Positions 24,170-36,800 of a stretch of 64,000 nt of DNA are shown here, one piece after another. Made by a program: the position numbers and the translations under genes. Source of the stretch: Plicaturopsis crispa FD-325 SS-3 (lineage: Eukaryota; Basidiomycota; Agaricomycetes; Amylocorticiales; Amylocorticiaceae); the NCBI GenBank assembly GCA_000827205.1, contig KN832557.1:628493-692492 (forward strand), given 5' to 3'. Each line of letters opens with the position of its first letter. Position 1 is the stretch's first letter. Below the pieces are notes generated by a model. The model made no database searches. It had not been told where the DNA came from and was given only the letters and a program-made list of their open reading frames with translations.

Positions 24170-25913
24170 CATCAGGAAAGCTTTGGTCGTCTGAGTGGGT
24201 CTGAGCGGCCTGAAAGCTCTAAAAACAACTGAAAATACCAAAAATTTCTGGATACTCTTTGAATTTGCCACTCAGGTCAGATTCAGATCGCTCGAAGCAA
24301 GTTCGAAGGCTCAGAAAGCTCGTTCTGAAGCCAGAGCACTCGTTGCAAGACTCAGACGGTATTCCTGACAACTCAGACTGGACTCAGACCGCACAACACA
24401 AAATCAGACCAAGTGCAACCGGAGAATTCAATAATACAAGTCAGAAAAATGACATTTCGCAGGGCAGCTGGAAAAATACAATGATGTACAAAGCAAGCTA
24501 AGTACTGGAAAGCAAGTGGAAGGCGCGCATGGTCAGCTCGAGGATGTAAGCCTCACAGTACACACAGCTGGTGGTCACAAACAATGGCTTACCATGTTGC
24601 CTATTGCCCTGCCGCGCACCCGCCCTTGCATCTCCCACTAAGTCTGTAGCTGGAGGCCGTAACACGCGGATGGATCATAAGCTGCAGAGGTTGATAAATG
24701 CGGGTGTGTGCTGGCACCGCCCGCGGGATTAACGTTGTCAGCTTCAAGGATGAAAACCTTGCGTTCATGGGAGGGAGTGCCTTGGCGGGTTGAGTCGCTA
24801 TATAGCCAAGCAGCGCGGTGGTTAGGAGCAGCGTAGAGTAGGATAAGCAGGGACGATGGTGTAGAACGTTCAAGGTTCGACGTCGATCAAAGGAAAGTGC
24901 GTGGGCAAATGTTGATATTCAAGCGGAGCTTAAATTGCAGTTGCCACGTATCATTGAATATTTGGCCAAGTTCGAAATCTTAACCCTTTCTCCGCTGCCA
25001 GTTCGTGCATGCTCTCGACGTCGAACTCGGCGGGTGTCTGCTTTGCCTAGGCCGGCCTTCTCGTTCCACACTAATGTATGTGCGCCCCTACCTCCCATTC
25101 TCATGTCTCACGCGTCTTTTTGATGCCGCTTTTCGCTGTGACCAGACCATAAGCTTCGTGGTTCCATATTGCACAGCTCAGGGACGACTTCGGAAAGCAC
25201 GCAAGTGTCATGCAGTCCCCATGGAGGAACTGCAGGTACTACTGCACGAGGGGCACTACCGCCCACGGGTCAAGACTCGAGGAGATTATCTTGTCGAAGG
25301 TTTGTAATTTTGTTGCTAATGACTCTACCAACAAATTGATTCGTCTTTTGTAGTAACATGCGAGCGCACGTCGATCGGAAGCTCTACGTCGTTTGCTCAA
25401 CGCGTACCCCTGCTTAAACATTTACCAGCGGTCAGTACATTTCTATCATTCTTGTGCAACTCCGAATACAATGCTAAACTATAAACAGGTATATCTTGTA
25501 AGATGTCTTAGTCTTGTGCGCACTTTTGACCTTCTGCGACACCTACACCAATACATCTTCTAGCGGCCTGTACTGGTTTGGTACCATTTTGTGTATATAG
25601 CGCCTCGTTTATTAGTGTCTGTATCAGTCTACAAATTGAATACCATTTGCTTAACCCCTACTGCCTGCAGCCTGCTGTTGTCTGAACTAAGAATGCTAAT
25701 CTGAAATATCTGAAACCTGCTATCTGAATGTCGGTCTGAAAGTGATCTGAATGCATTGAACTGAATGCCATCTGAGAAGATTATTTCCTGAACTCGGTCT
25801 GAAAGGATCTAAAGTCAGAAGGGGACCTACTGAACTCAGACGCCAATCTGACTGTCTGACTGTCTGAAATCAGGAGTTTCAGACCGTTTCAGACGACTTA
25901 ACTTTTCCTGATG
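24170..25913. repeat. TCTGA-rich element with inverted ends (copy 1)
   Basis: The left part (24170-24430) is dense in TCTGA/TCAGA words and the right part (25680-25913) carries them mostly in the opposite sense. The outermost bases pair as an imperfect inverted repeat: CATCAGGAAA then GTCGTCTGA on the left, against TCAGACGAC then TTTTCCTGATG on the right. Total about 1.74 kb. The interior shows no transposase frame. A second region of the same size and ends lies at 47136-48937. The layout suggests a non-autonomous DNA element whose TCTGA words are subterminal transposase-binding sites, but the family is unknown and no clear target-site duplication is visible. Confidence 0.5.
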
Positions 25914-27039
25914 CAAGAGTTGCCGGCCAGGAACTTTGAAGGAAATTGCTCGCATATTGAGGAGAAATCTGACAATTTCTGAGGAATATGGCCGCGGAAA
26001 ATTCTGAGGCGTTGTGCTGTGTGGGGGGAAAGAGAAAGAAAGATTCGTGAATTTCGTGCGTGAAAATTTCGAGATTGCTCATCCAACCCGTGATACTGAA
26101 ATCCCGACCAGCGGCGCAAATCGGCTTGGGACTTAGAGAAATTTCATGTTCGGTCCTGCCCAACGTCAAGACTCAACTTGCACTGCACCCTGGGGGTCCC
26201 TCTACCCAACTATTATAACGGTAAGTAATGCATGCATCATTGTACATGAGCCCAGCTATCAAAGAGCCCAGAAAAGTAGCGAGAACGCAGCCTCGATCGA
26301 CTTCGAGGTCTCTGAGGCGTCCCAACGCAAATTGGCCTTCATAATCTCAAGGGATTACAATCGCGACTTAAAACTTACACGAGGCTCCTAACAGTTAACG
26401 ATAGACATAAAATTCTTATAGTAGCCATGTCATGTCTGGCCATCCTTGTTACTGTTTGCAATAGCTTACAGGATCGACACCAGGATTTCCGCCCGGTTGC
26501 ACGAGCTTAATAAAGCCATGTAATCCATCACTGTATTTGTCCGGGATTGCAAAGACTGCAAAGCCAAACTAGAAACGCGCCGATTCCCTGATGCCGACCA
26601 GCTGCCTTCAGCTGCTGTCAGTACATCCTACCAGCATCGCACAATTATAAGCCAGAAGTAAGCCCTCTACCATTCCGCGCTCATAAGAACTGAAATATTG
26701 TGTGCTTCGCTTGGATGCCTACAGATTACAGGTTTAATTTGGAATCCACATAGCATAGGATCATTTCATCGCTACTAGAATCAGCATACAATCGCCCATG
26801 CCACTTCGACGGTAAAATTGGCTACGAGGTGCTCTACTTTCAGGCACAGTTGTGAGCGCTTTCTCTTACGTTCGTCGGGATCCTTGCATGGCTTACCTCG
26901 CGGCTTAATAGCATTATACCGGCACACTACATTTCATTCTATTTTACGCGACACCTTGGGATCACTATCATAATCTTGCCAAATTGTGAGCAGGAACACC
27001 TACCGCATGATGATCTGACTGAGCCTCACGACGACCCAG
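25914..27039. other. AT-rich intergenic region
   Basis: About 1.1 kb between the TCTGA-rich element and the small gene at 27040. Only short frames with no motifs are present. It presumably includes the promoter of the 27040 gene. Confidence 0.4.
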
Positions 27040-27564
27040 ATGAGCACAGTCAAGATCTTACCCAGCTCCATCTACATCGTCACCCAACCACTCACCAGTG
27101 ACCGATTCCATTGGGCCATCGTTGTTACGAATGCAGCGGGCATCGCAACAAGACACCACTGGGCCGCTGATACGCGAAGCGGCTCGCTACGGGAGGCGTA
27201 TCGCTGCCAGGCGCTAAAGCTGGTATTGGCCAAGTCTCTCGCTGGACGTCTCGTGCTTGGATATTTCCGTATCGCAGGCAGCAGCGTGCCCCCGGACGAC
27301 ATTCTTTTCGCGATATGCGCCGGTGTTTTCCCGACAAGTTACCCGACTCCAGATATAAATCGCCGGCATGGCCTCACGTGTCGCACGTGGGTCATGGAGG
27401 TCCTCTTCGCGCTCGAGGCTCGCGGCTATATTCAGAGGGAGAAGGGGATGGCTGGCGTGGAGCAGAAGGTAACGCAGCGATCCCAAGCGTTGGAGCTCAC
27501 CTCTTTGCAGGCTTTTGTATTCGGGAAATCCAGAGAGTACATGTCTGTGGTCGAGGATGTGTGA
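27040..27564 (+). CDS. Small uncharacterised protein, possible permuted papain-like fold
   Basis: A single-exon frame of 174 codons starting MSTVKILPSSIYIVTQPLTS. I do not recognise the family with certainty. A histidine sits in a hydrophobic strand (DRFHWAIVVTNAAG), followed by a second strand with HHWAADT, and a cysteine starts a helix (GLTCRTWVMEVLFALEARGY). That order, His strand before Cys helix, is seen in circularly permuted papain-like (LRAT/PPPDE-type) thiol hydrolases, so a similar fold is possible. No signal peptide is apparent at the N-terminus. It lies next to the repeat-rich zone and is convergent with the tRNA ligase gene. Codon use and frame length support a real gene; the enzyme suggestion is inference. 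Confidence 0.65.
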   Translation: MSTVKILPSSIYIVTQPLTSDRFHWAIVVTNAAGIATRHHWAADTRSGSLREAYRCQALKLVLAKSLAGRLVLGYFRIAGSSVPPDDILFAICAGVFPTSYPTPDINRRHGLTCRTWVMEVLFALEARGYIQREKGMAGVEQKVTQRSQALELTSLQAFVFGKSREYMSVVEDV

Positions 27565-27860
27565 TGTGGTGTTGCGCGGTTTCCTCTACTATACCCTTCA
27601 TGTCCTGTCTAACTACCGCATGACTGTACTTATTATATTCGCATGTCCCGCTTTCACCTTGTATTTATTGTAACACGCGATCTCTGCCAATGCATCTGTA
27701 CTAAATGTTGCTGTGCAATAATTACGACTGAATACTAAGTGGAGGTCTAGTTTGATTGATGAAAGATGCTGAGTGGTACGTATTTGGAGTGGTGGTATAA
27801 CCTAAAAGCTACAGAAGATAATGCACAAGGGTTCAGTACTGTTGAGGAATGTCAGTGGAA

Positions 27861-30512
27861 CTAATATAGTCCCTTAATCCGCCCTTTCGCGACCACTCCC
27901 TCTAGCTTCATCGAAGAAACCTGCTCGCCTTTCCGCCACCTCTCCACGAGCGCTTTCGCCTCCACCGGAGCAACCCCCGGATCCCGAGTGCCAACGGTGA
28001 TATGCAGCCGCTGACGGACGTCGTGCGGCAAAGCAGAGACAAACTGGCTACCCTCCTGACGCCGACCGCCCTCAGACTCAACGACTATGTCGTCGACAGT
28101 GACGGCCATGACGCGGTCGTCCCACACCACATCCCCGAGCCGGAAAGTAAAAGCCGGCGGCACCTTCATATGGTGCAACTCCATGCACCGATCCCACAGC
28201 TCGATCTCCGCAGGCAAAGACTTCTGGTGAGTAACGGTGACGTGAGGACGGGCGGCGATGCGTTTCTTCGTTTTCAGCGTCTGCCAGAAATCTTTGCCGG
28301 TCTGCGAGGCCTCAGCGGACTGCATGAGCTGCCCACCTACGACCGCATCGAGGTCAAACTCCGGGAGGAGCCCAAAGTACCGCGGCTTCGACGCTTTCGC
28401 GTCCTTCCTCATTGGCTGGTCCCGCTTTTTCAAGACCGGATGGTAGTTCTGCGCGACCTCCAGTGCCTCCGCGATCTTCTCCTGGCTCGGCCTCTGGACC
28501 CCCAAAACGCGGACGCACCCTTCGATTGCGTCGTCGAGCATACCCTCTAGTGGCTTCTCCAAGTCGATGTCAACGCTCGCGTCGACCTCGCTGTCAGAGA
28601 AATCCTCCGCCTGCGTTATGAACTTCCAGATGACCTCCTCGTGCGATTTTGCCTTGTCCGCACGAAGCGACTGGTGGTTGTCACCCCGGAGTAGCACGCG
28701 GTCGCCGCACACACGGTGGATGGTCGACTGCGGTTTGTCAAGCGACCAGTTGAGGGCGAAGAGCCGCACGGGAGGCGTCATATTGGCGGTTGCATCGCGA
28801 AGTTGCTGGCGGTGCTGACGGAGGTGGTTGTTCCTGACGGTCGAAACGGTTAGGGTTAGCGGTGTCTAAAAAGATGTTTTTGTAAACTTACTTGTCGGCG
28901 ATAACGACGTCGTGGGTCTGCAGCAGCTTCTGCACGTTTTTGATGAAAACGGGCGCGGCCTTCTTGACTTGAATATCGTCGCTCTGCGTATGCCCAAAGC
29001 CGAACAGGTGGGCAAGGGCTACAGAGATCGTAGTTTTTCCTGAAATGTGCCACCTTCAGTACCAAGACAGGTATAAATCAATCCCAGATACGCACCGCAT
29101 CCTGGGATCGCAATAGGCAAGATGATCGTTTTTCCAAATTTCTTGTCCTCAGCCGTCTGAACGCCCGTGGTATTGACTATCGCGCTGGCACCCGCGAGAT
29201 TGATATCCGCCTGGACGCCCTTCAGCCCCTTCTTCCCCTCCTCGGACGCACACCAGCTGAGGAAGCGCTCCCGCGTAGCAATGATCCCCTTTCCTTTGTT
29301 ATACTGCTCGAATGCCTCGGGATTCCGCTGGATCTCACCCTTGACCCACTCGACATACATCCGCGTCTCTGGTCGCTTCAGTTTAGCCTTTGGGAGTTTG
29401 ACTTGGTTCAGGGGCCCCTTGGCGGATACGAGCGACTTGGTCACCTCCCGCCAGTCGCGGTACATCATGTATGGCTCGTCGAACTTGACCTTGAAGAAGA
29501 AAGAAGAGCCGGCCGCGTAAGGTGACCGCGCGGGCTGGTTGCGTCCGCCGGGCGGCGTCGTGACGTGCGTGCGGACGACGAAGCCCTCGAGCGCCTCGCC
29601 TTGCCATTTCCCCGTCTCCCCGATTTTAGTGGTGAACTCGCGCACCTCGGGAATGCTGTTGAGTGTGGTGGTGAGGGTGGTGATGAAGCCCCATTCCGCG
29701 GCGAACGCGTCGACCTCAGCATGGGGGAGGGTGTCGAACGCTTTTGTCGACCAGTTGAGGCCGTGCAGATGCAGGCCTGTTTTCTCGGGCGGGTAGGACA
29801 GGACGTGCTCCTCAAAATCGTCGTCGCACAACTAACACGATGTAGTGAGAAATCTATAAGCTAGGCAACGGTCGAAGGATCTCACCTCTGCGATAGCCGT
29901 CCAATTATTCTCCCAAAGTGTCGCCGCTAGCTGCTCTTCGGTCTTGTCTTTCGACGCGAGATGTTTCTTCAGCCACCTGTAGCCAGCCTCGGCATGGCTT
30001 TCGGGCGAGCCTTTGACGGGACCAAGAGAGTGCTTCGAAGTCACAAGCAGTTTCTCCGGCGTTAGAGCTGCGATGAACACGATGCAGCCGTTGGATTTCA
30101 AGGAGAGCGTGTACGGAGCACCGGTGTGCGCTTCCAAAGATTGCCACTATTTTGTAGTGGCGCAGATGAGAAACGTCACGTATGTGAAATGGTGAACTGT
30201 GCATACCGTTGTCCAAGGAACTTCGCCGACGTTGAAGAACTTGTCGTAGCCCCTCGCGACGATGCGGTATTTTGGGGTGTCCGCTGTTGGTTCCTCGATC
30301 TCCGTTGTAAACAACCCTCGGGCAAGCGTCGGGAACGGAGATGGCACGTCGTAGTATTTAAACTCGTTCATCTTCCAGCTGCGTACGGTAATGCTCGGAT
30401 CTGCAGGTGCAGCGTACGTCGAGGACCGCACAAGCTTGGGAGACTTTTTCGACAAATTGTGTAGATCAGCAACGAGCTGAGAGTTCTCCTCCGAGGTCTT
30501 GGAAGGCGCCAT
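27861..30512 (-). CDS. TRL1: Fungal tRNA ligase Trl1 (ligase, kinase, cyclic phosphodiesterase)
   Basis: Trifunctional RNA-repair enzyme that joins tRNA halves after intron removal and, in yeast, the HAC1 mRNA. The ATG at 30512 begins MAPSKTSEENSQLVADLHNL. The adenylyltransferase domain carries the nucleotidyl lysine in LSLKSNGCIVF (KxNG-like motif), followed by NNWTAIAEL and the downstream motifs EALEGFVVRT and SSFFFKVKFDEPY. The kinase domain has a P-loop, IPGCGKTT, completed only after a 56-base intron (29040-29095), then FGHTQSDDIQ and DVVIADKNNH. The cyclic phosphodiesterase domain has the two HxT motifs, RPHVTVTHQ and LHITVGT, and ends GRIKGLY with the stop at 27861. All three active sites are intact. 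Length is about 830 residues, as in other fungal Trl1. A spliced tRNA-Glu gene, a plausible substrate, lies at 49.4 kb. Confidence 0.95.
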
Positions 30513-31123
30513 TCTCAATCGTGAAGAGGACTTGGCCGATGCGAATCGGATGTGTAAACCGGGTATTTTCAAGATCTCTGGTGGGCTAGCGCCCTTTATA
30601 AGAAGATAGGACAGAATCTTGGCACAAAGGGCGAGTCACGGAGGGCCCTTCGAGTCACGGTAAGGTCCTGCAGCGGCAGTGCAGCCTGATCCTGTGGCTG
30701 GTCAGAAAAAATCGAGTCAGATGATCGTTGTCGCTGTTCAACGTGACTGCGAGTCGTTGAGAGTCGAAGTACAGTTTGACAAACCTTGTTCAGCGAGTTA
30801 AGTGACCTCAGTGTAGCCTGAATTGAACGAGAATGAAACAGATGTTTGGCGTTGACCTTGAAGCTTGAAGTTTGAAGAGGGTCGCGTCCAGGTCGCGCGT
30901 CGGAAGGCGCGGTGCCGTGGCGCCCGACTAACCCGCGGCCCCGAGTTTATGTACTCACACTTTTGGCCTGAATTATCCTGGGCTACATACTGGACATTGA
31001 ACGACTAGTGTGGACTGAGTGTGGTATAGAAACGTCTTAAATGTTACAGATGAATAACTTAAAATCACAACAGGACAGGAGTGGCACTCGGTACCATCTG
31101 AATCGAGGTCTGCTGGCGGCAGA
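30513..31123. other. Upstream region of TRL1
   Basis: About 610 bases between the TRL1 start and the EXO70 stop, both on the minus strand. A TATAAA box is at 30595-30600. The sequence includes several GAGTC words but no gene. Confidence 0.45.
30595..30600 (-). promoter_or_regulatory. TATA element upstream of TRL1
   Basis: Reads TATAAAGGGC on the minus strand, about 83 bases before the TRL1 ATG. Position fits a fungal core promoter. Confidence 0.45.
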
Positions 31124-33583
31124 CTACCTGTAGAAACTGCGTATCTGCTTTTCTACTTCGTCTGCTGACAACTTGATATCTGGGGAAAGATGACGAGTGA
31201 GCACAATGGTGACGCGAAGTAGGTCGGGACAAGGACGTACATTTCTGCGGATCTGTGAAGTGATGAAATCAATACTGTCACAGACCCTCATAATATAGGA
31301 AATACTCACTTTTGCTGAACTCTTTCTCTCGATTCTTCTGCGTGAACTTTTGCAAAGACGGTACCACAAGCTTGACGACCTCCTCTACGATGGTATCTCG
31401 ACCTTCCTCGTCGTCTTCTAGAACCTTGGCAAGCCGATGCCTCTCCGCAACCTCCTCCAGTAGATCGAAGAAACGCGTGAATTTCTCCTTGGTGGCGGCC
31501 TTACCGGCACTGCCACTGGTCTTCTCCTTGGGATCGTCCGCGAGGGCTTGCATCAAAGGCGAGAAATTAGAGTCGAAGTAGGCTGCTTTGGCCGTCCGGA
31601 AATTTGAGTTGAGGTAGTCCTTTGTTTGTCGGGATAACAGTAAAGGGAGGTTGGGATTCCGTGGCTTGAGAAGGATGTGCATACGAAGGTAAGACATGTT
31701 GTTGAGGAGGAACATCGATCCGAAAGCGGGCCGCTTCTGTGTACGAGACAGGGTGGTCAAGCTGCCGACGACAGTGTTGATAACATCGACTTTGGTTTCA
31801 AAGTCAGTAAAGTCAACACATATGAGTGAAATGGGCGCACATAAGAAATGCTCGACCACAATGGACTCGTCAACATCGCCTGCGCCGGGTCCTTTACCGA
31901 CTTGTACACCTTCTCCCATCTTCCAGTTTCCGTCACCCAGCGTTAGTAGTGCAGAACCAGCAGCTTCCTGGACATCCGGAATGCGTTCCAGGTATTGCAC
32001 CGTCTATGGAACTTATCAATAATTGTAGACAATCGAACTTAGTATGCACCGAGACTTACCGTGAGTGTGAAATCGGCGAGCCCGGTGCTCAGCTCACCAC
32101 CTTTCCCGAACGCACCCATCTTGATATCGGCCAGGAACTCCGGAAAACTACGCAGGCATACAGCACGTATCGAGTGCAACCCTTCCTTCAGCTCATTAGT
32201 CTCACGACGTGCATCCGATCCACCGCGACGCGCCATCAATTTGTCCCATCGCGGGCTGAGTGTCGAGAGGGATGAATACGTGGAAAGGGCGAGGAATGTA
32301 TACTTGTGGAGGGACCGCTTGATCAAGGATATCAGGGATGATAATGTGTCCGAGAAAAGGGCCATGAGGGGGGTCAATAGGGTGCCGTATGTTGAGGCAA
32401 GAAGTGAAGGGTTTGATAGAGGAGCGAGGTCGTTGAGCAGATTGTATTCCATCTGAGACACGACGTCAGCACGAATTTGTGCAGGAGGATAGGCCGATGT
32501 ACCTCTGCTGCGTCCAGGATATTTTCGACCCACCGTCCGAACTCTCTACCCGCCTGAACGCCGTCGACTGTTTCTGCCCGGTCTACAACTCGCTTCCCAA
32601 ATAACTCCAGCCCCTTCCTGTTCCAGTTCCCTCGCATATCCGCATAGCCTCGTTGCGCCTCTTTCAGAGTCGCTAAGATAGCGGGTGCCGCTCGATGTGA
32701 AGGATGTGTTTGCGGTAATGGCAACGTCCGTAGAAACGCGACGAGCGGGTCAAGGGAGGATAGAAGGGAGGACGGGAAGGCTGCAAGCGTGAACTCGGCA
32801 CCAGAGGTGGGAGGTGATCCAGAGGACCCTTCAGCGACAAGCTTGGTGTATAATTGCGTCAACTTTTTCGCGCCGGTTTCAACAAGGCTGGCCTATTATC
32901 ATCGATGCCAGGATTATGGGTGTTATACTAGCAGATAGAACGGAGAAAGACGCACAGTATCGCGTGAGTCCTGGTCATCGGCCTTGAATGCAATTGTGGC
33001 ATTTAATCGTTCTAGCGCATCTTTGTACACGTTTAGTTGGCCAGGTTGGGGACTGTCAATATGAGGATCAATATAATTCTGGAGAAGGGATAAGTCTCCT
33101 CGTACCCTCGCAATATTAGAGCTACGCAATGTCAGTTAAAATGGCTCCACGACTGTGAATTCTGCAGAGTGCATACCTTCTTCAGCAGCAATGCCTTCTT
33201 GGCTACTGGCCACCTCGTCTATCTTGAGCAGTGTTTTCTCAATGTCTTTGCAAAACTGGTGAGTACCCAGAGATAGTTCAGCAAACGTATGTGCGTGACG
33301 TACTATTGGCTCGTCTGTTTAGTATCTGTGTCGAGTTGTAAAGCGGCAGGATGGACTTCTCGAGCTTAACCAGTCGCGTATCGAAACTCGTAAGGATAGC
33401 TGGTGGGACATGTTGGTCGTGGAGCGCGATAAATGTACGAGCGACGATGCCTACAGGTCATGCGCTGCGAGATCTGACGGGTCTTGTTCAGATTCTGCTC
33501 TAACTGTAAAGGTGTAAGCATTCTACCGAACTAAAGCACGACACGAAACGCACCAGCTCAATTTCTGCCGTCTCGTCGTCCAT
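31124..33583 (-). CDS. EXO70: Exocyst complex subunit Exo70
   Basis: Subunit of the exocyst, which tethers secretory vesicles to the plasma membrane at sites of growth such as hyphal tips. It starts MDDETAEIELLEQNLNKTRQ at 33583, with the usual N-terminal coiled-coil region (LVKLEKSILPLYNSTQILNR). Middle segments include GDLSLLQNYIDPHIDS, LFGKRVVDRAETVDGVQAGR and MEYNLLNDLAPLSNPS. The conserved C-terminal half carries FGSMFLLNNMSYLRMHIL, DYLNSNFRTAKAAYFDSNFS, KEKFTRFFDLLEEVAERH and, near the end, KFTQKNREKEFSK. The final exon reads IKLSADEVEKQIRSFY and stops at 31124, close to the usual Exo70 ending. Several short introns interrupt the gene. It is divergent from BRR2, with 240 bases between the two starts. 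Call is firm. Confidence 0.92.
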
Positions 33584-33823
33584 TCTGCCCACAGAAACGT
33601 GTGTGTTGCCTAGTCAAAGACTCGCTACTGGCAAGTAGTTCGACGGTATAACGGAGTACAAGTCCAAGAAACTCGCGGTGCACGGACCACTCCCGCGGCA
33701 CCGCGCTGATGATTTGTCAGCATTTGCGCAAATGCGCGAGGCGGCAGAAAGTTTGGAACTTGGACTCTGCGACGACGAGCTCGAGCTGCCGGCGCCGTCA
33801 ACTTACTTGCTCACTACAACACT
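33584..33823. promoter_or_regulatory. Divergent promoter between EXO70 and BRR2
   Basis: A 240-base spacer between two opposite-facing start codons. It must serve both housekeeping genes or extend into 5' UTR introns. No clear TATA element is visible. Confidence 0.5.
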
Positions 33824-36800
33824 ATGGCTGGAGACGGCTCAAAACCTGACTACTCTGGATACAACTATGGGGCTATCTCGTCGCTAGTACTGACTGCCGA
33901 CAGGTCCGCGCTCCCCCGACGAGACAAGGAACCAGATGGCGCCCCGACTTCACTGGCTGGGCGCATCGACCCCAGCGAGATGGGCTCTCGTGTCGTCCGA
34001 GATGCACCCAAGGATCTCGAGAAGAAGAAGAAGAAAGCCTCGGATCGACAGGACGCGTCTGAAAAACAGGCCGCGAAACGCAAAACAGAGACTGCAGGCT
34101 TCGGCTACACCGACATCATTGAGGCAACTCAGGATGTCGAAGGACTCACATACCGGCCGCGTACCACAGAGACGCGTGAGGTATACGAGCTCATTCTGTC
34201 GTCCGTTCACCAGGCACTCGGGGACCAAGCGCAAGACATCGTGCGCAGCGCCGCTGACACGGTGCTCGAGACCCTGAAAAGCGACGCACTCAAGGACTTC
34301 GATAAAAAGAAGGAGATTGAGGAAGTTGTAGGGCCTATCACGAGCGAGTCGTTCTCCCAACTCGTCAACCTGTCGAAGAAGATCACAGACTATGGCGCGG
34401 AGGACGAGACGATGGTTGACCCGGACATGGAGAGGAAAGACGCGGAGATTGATGACGAGGTCGGTGTGGCAGTGGTATTCGATGAAGAGGAGCAGGAGGA
34501 AGAGGAGGAAGAAGGTTTCGAAGTGCGCGAGGAGTCAGACGATGAAAACGAAGAGGAGCAGGAGGCGGTACCTGCGCCGGAAGGCGTAGACGAGGAGGAG
34601 CTGGTCATTGGGGGCGAGTCTGCGTCTGGGAAGGGTAAAGCGAAAGCCGACAAAGACATCGTCTCCCCACATGCCATCGACGGTTTCTGGGTGCAACGAC
34701 AAATATCGGAAGTCTACCCCGACCCTGTCACTGCAGCGGACAAGGCTGCCTCCGTCCTCGCTATCCTCGGGTCCGAGTCCAGTGTCCGCGACTGCGAGAA
34801 TCAGCTCATGGAACTGTTCGAGTTCGAGAACTTCCACATCATCACCAAGTTCCTCAAAAACCGCGAGGTCATCGTATGGTGTACGAAGCTCATGCGTAGT
34901 GATGCGGACGAGCGCGTCAACGTCGAGGTCGCCATGCGGGAGAAGGGAGTTGGGTGGATATTGCGCGAGCTGTCTGGAGACAGGCAAGCGCGGACGCGTG
35001 CCGATGCTATGGACGTTGACGAGCAGGTCAAGCATTCGGAGAACGTTCCGAAAACTGCTACGCTGGCTCCTGGCTCCACCGTGCAGCCCAAACGCACCGT
35101 CGATTTGGAGAGTATGGCGTTCAGCCAGGGCGGACACCTCATGTCGAATAAGAAGTGCAAGCTTCCGGATGGGTCGTTTAAACGCGCGCGGAAAGGGTAC
35201 GAGGAAATCCACGTCCCTGCGCCGAAGCAAAAACCTACCACCGAAGGCGAACTCGTCCCCGTTTCGGACTTACCGGCATGGGCACGGGAGGCGTTCACAG
35301 TTCCCAAACTCAATCGCGTCCAGAGCAAATTGTACCCAACAGCCTTCGGAACGGATGAACCTATCCTACTTTGTGCCCCTACGGGTGCCGGAAAGGTTTG
35401 CTGTATTGCTTCTTTTCGAGTACACTGTTTTTCTAATCCTCATTTCACAGACGAACGTCGCGATGTTGACAATCCTGAACGAGATGGCGAAGTGGCGAGA
35501 CGAAGCGACGGGAACCTTCGAGATGGATTCTTTCAAGATCGTATACGTCGCCCCCATGAAGGCGCTCGTCCAGGAAATGGTTGGCAACTTCACCGCCCGC
35601 CTTTCCGTCTTCGGTATCAAAGTTGGGGAACTCACTGGTGACTCGCAAATGACCAAGCAGCAAATCGCGGAAACCCAGATTATCGTCACCACGCCCGAGA
35701 AGTGGGATGTCATCACACGCAAAAGCACCGACACCAGCTACACGAACTTGGTGCGACTCATCATTATCGACGAAATTCATCTTCTACACGACGAGCGAGG
35801 ACCAGTAATCGAGAGCATCGTTGCGCGTACGATTCGTCGTATGGAACAGACAGGAGAGTACGTTCGTCTAGTCGGCCTGTCCGCTACCCTGCCCAATTAC
35901 CAGGACGTCGCGACGTTCCTGCGGGTTGATGAGTCGAAGGGGCTTTTCTACTTCGACTCGTCGTATCGGCCCTGTGGTTTACAGCAGCAGTTCATTGGTG
36001 TCACGGAGAAGAAAGCCATCAAGCGGTACCAAGTCATGAACGAGGTTTGCTACGAGAAGGTGCTCGACCAAGCGGGCAAGAACCAGACTCTCGTGTTCGT
36101 CCACTCCCGCAAAGAGACTGCGAAGACTGCAAAATTCATTCGGGACATGGCTATCGAAAAGGAAACCATCACGCAGTTCGTGAAACCCGATTCGGCTACT
36201 CGCGAAATTCTCAACGAAGAGGCGAACAACGTCAAGGACGGAAACCTGCGCGACCTTCTGCCATTTGGATTTGCCGTCCATCATGCGGGTATGACGCGCG
36301 AGGATCGTGGACTCGTCGAGGAATTGTTCGCCGACGGCGCTGTACAAGTTCTTGTCTGTACGGCGACGCTCGCATGGGGTGTCAATCTTCCCGCCCACAC
36401 CGTCGTGATCAAAGGGACACAGATCTACAACCCCGAGAAGGGCCGTTGGGTGGAGTTGTCCTCTCAGGACGTACTTCAGATGCTTGGACGTGCCGGCCGA
36501 CCGCAGTATGACACGTTCGGAGAAGGCATCATCATCACGAATCACTCGGAGCTTCAGTACTACCTGAGTCTATTGAACCAGCAGCTCCCCATCGAATCGC
36601 AATTCGTGTCGAAACTGGCGGACAACCTCAATGCCGAAATTGTGCTTGGGACGATCAGGAACCGCGACGAGGCTGTACAGTGGCTGGGGTATACGTATCT
36701 GTACGTGACATTTCTTATAACTCTCTCGAACCATGCGCTCACCAAATTACATGACAGATACGTTCGTATGCTCAAGTCGCCCGGTCTCTATGGCATTGGT

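Noticed and set aside
24170-25913. CRISPR-like array from the repeated TCTGA words
   Set aside because: The words are five bases long, irregularly spaced and inverted between the two ends, and the genome is eukaryotic.
29030-29100. Apparent broken P-loop in TRL1 (PGCGAYL)
   Set aside because: The donor GTGCGT follows TGC-G. Splicing restores GCGKTT.
34390-34677. Serine-rich antisense frame opposite BRR2
   Set aside because: It is the mirror of the acidic Glu/Asp codons of Brr2. The sense strand is strongly supported as coding.
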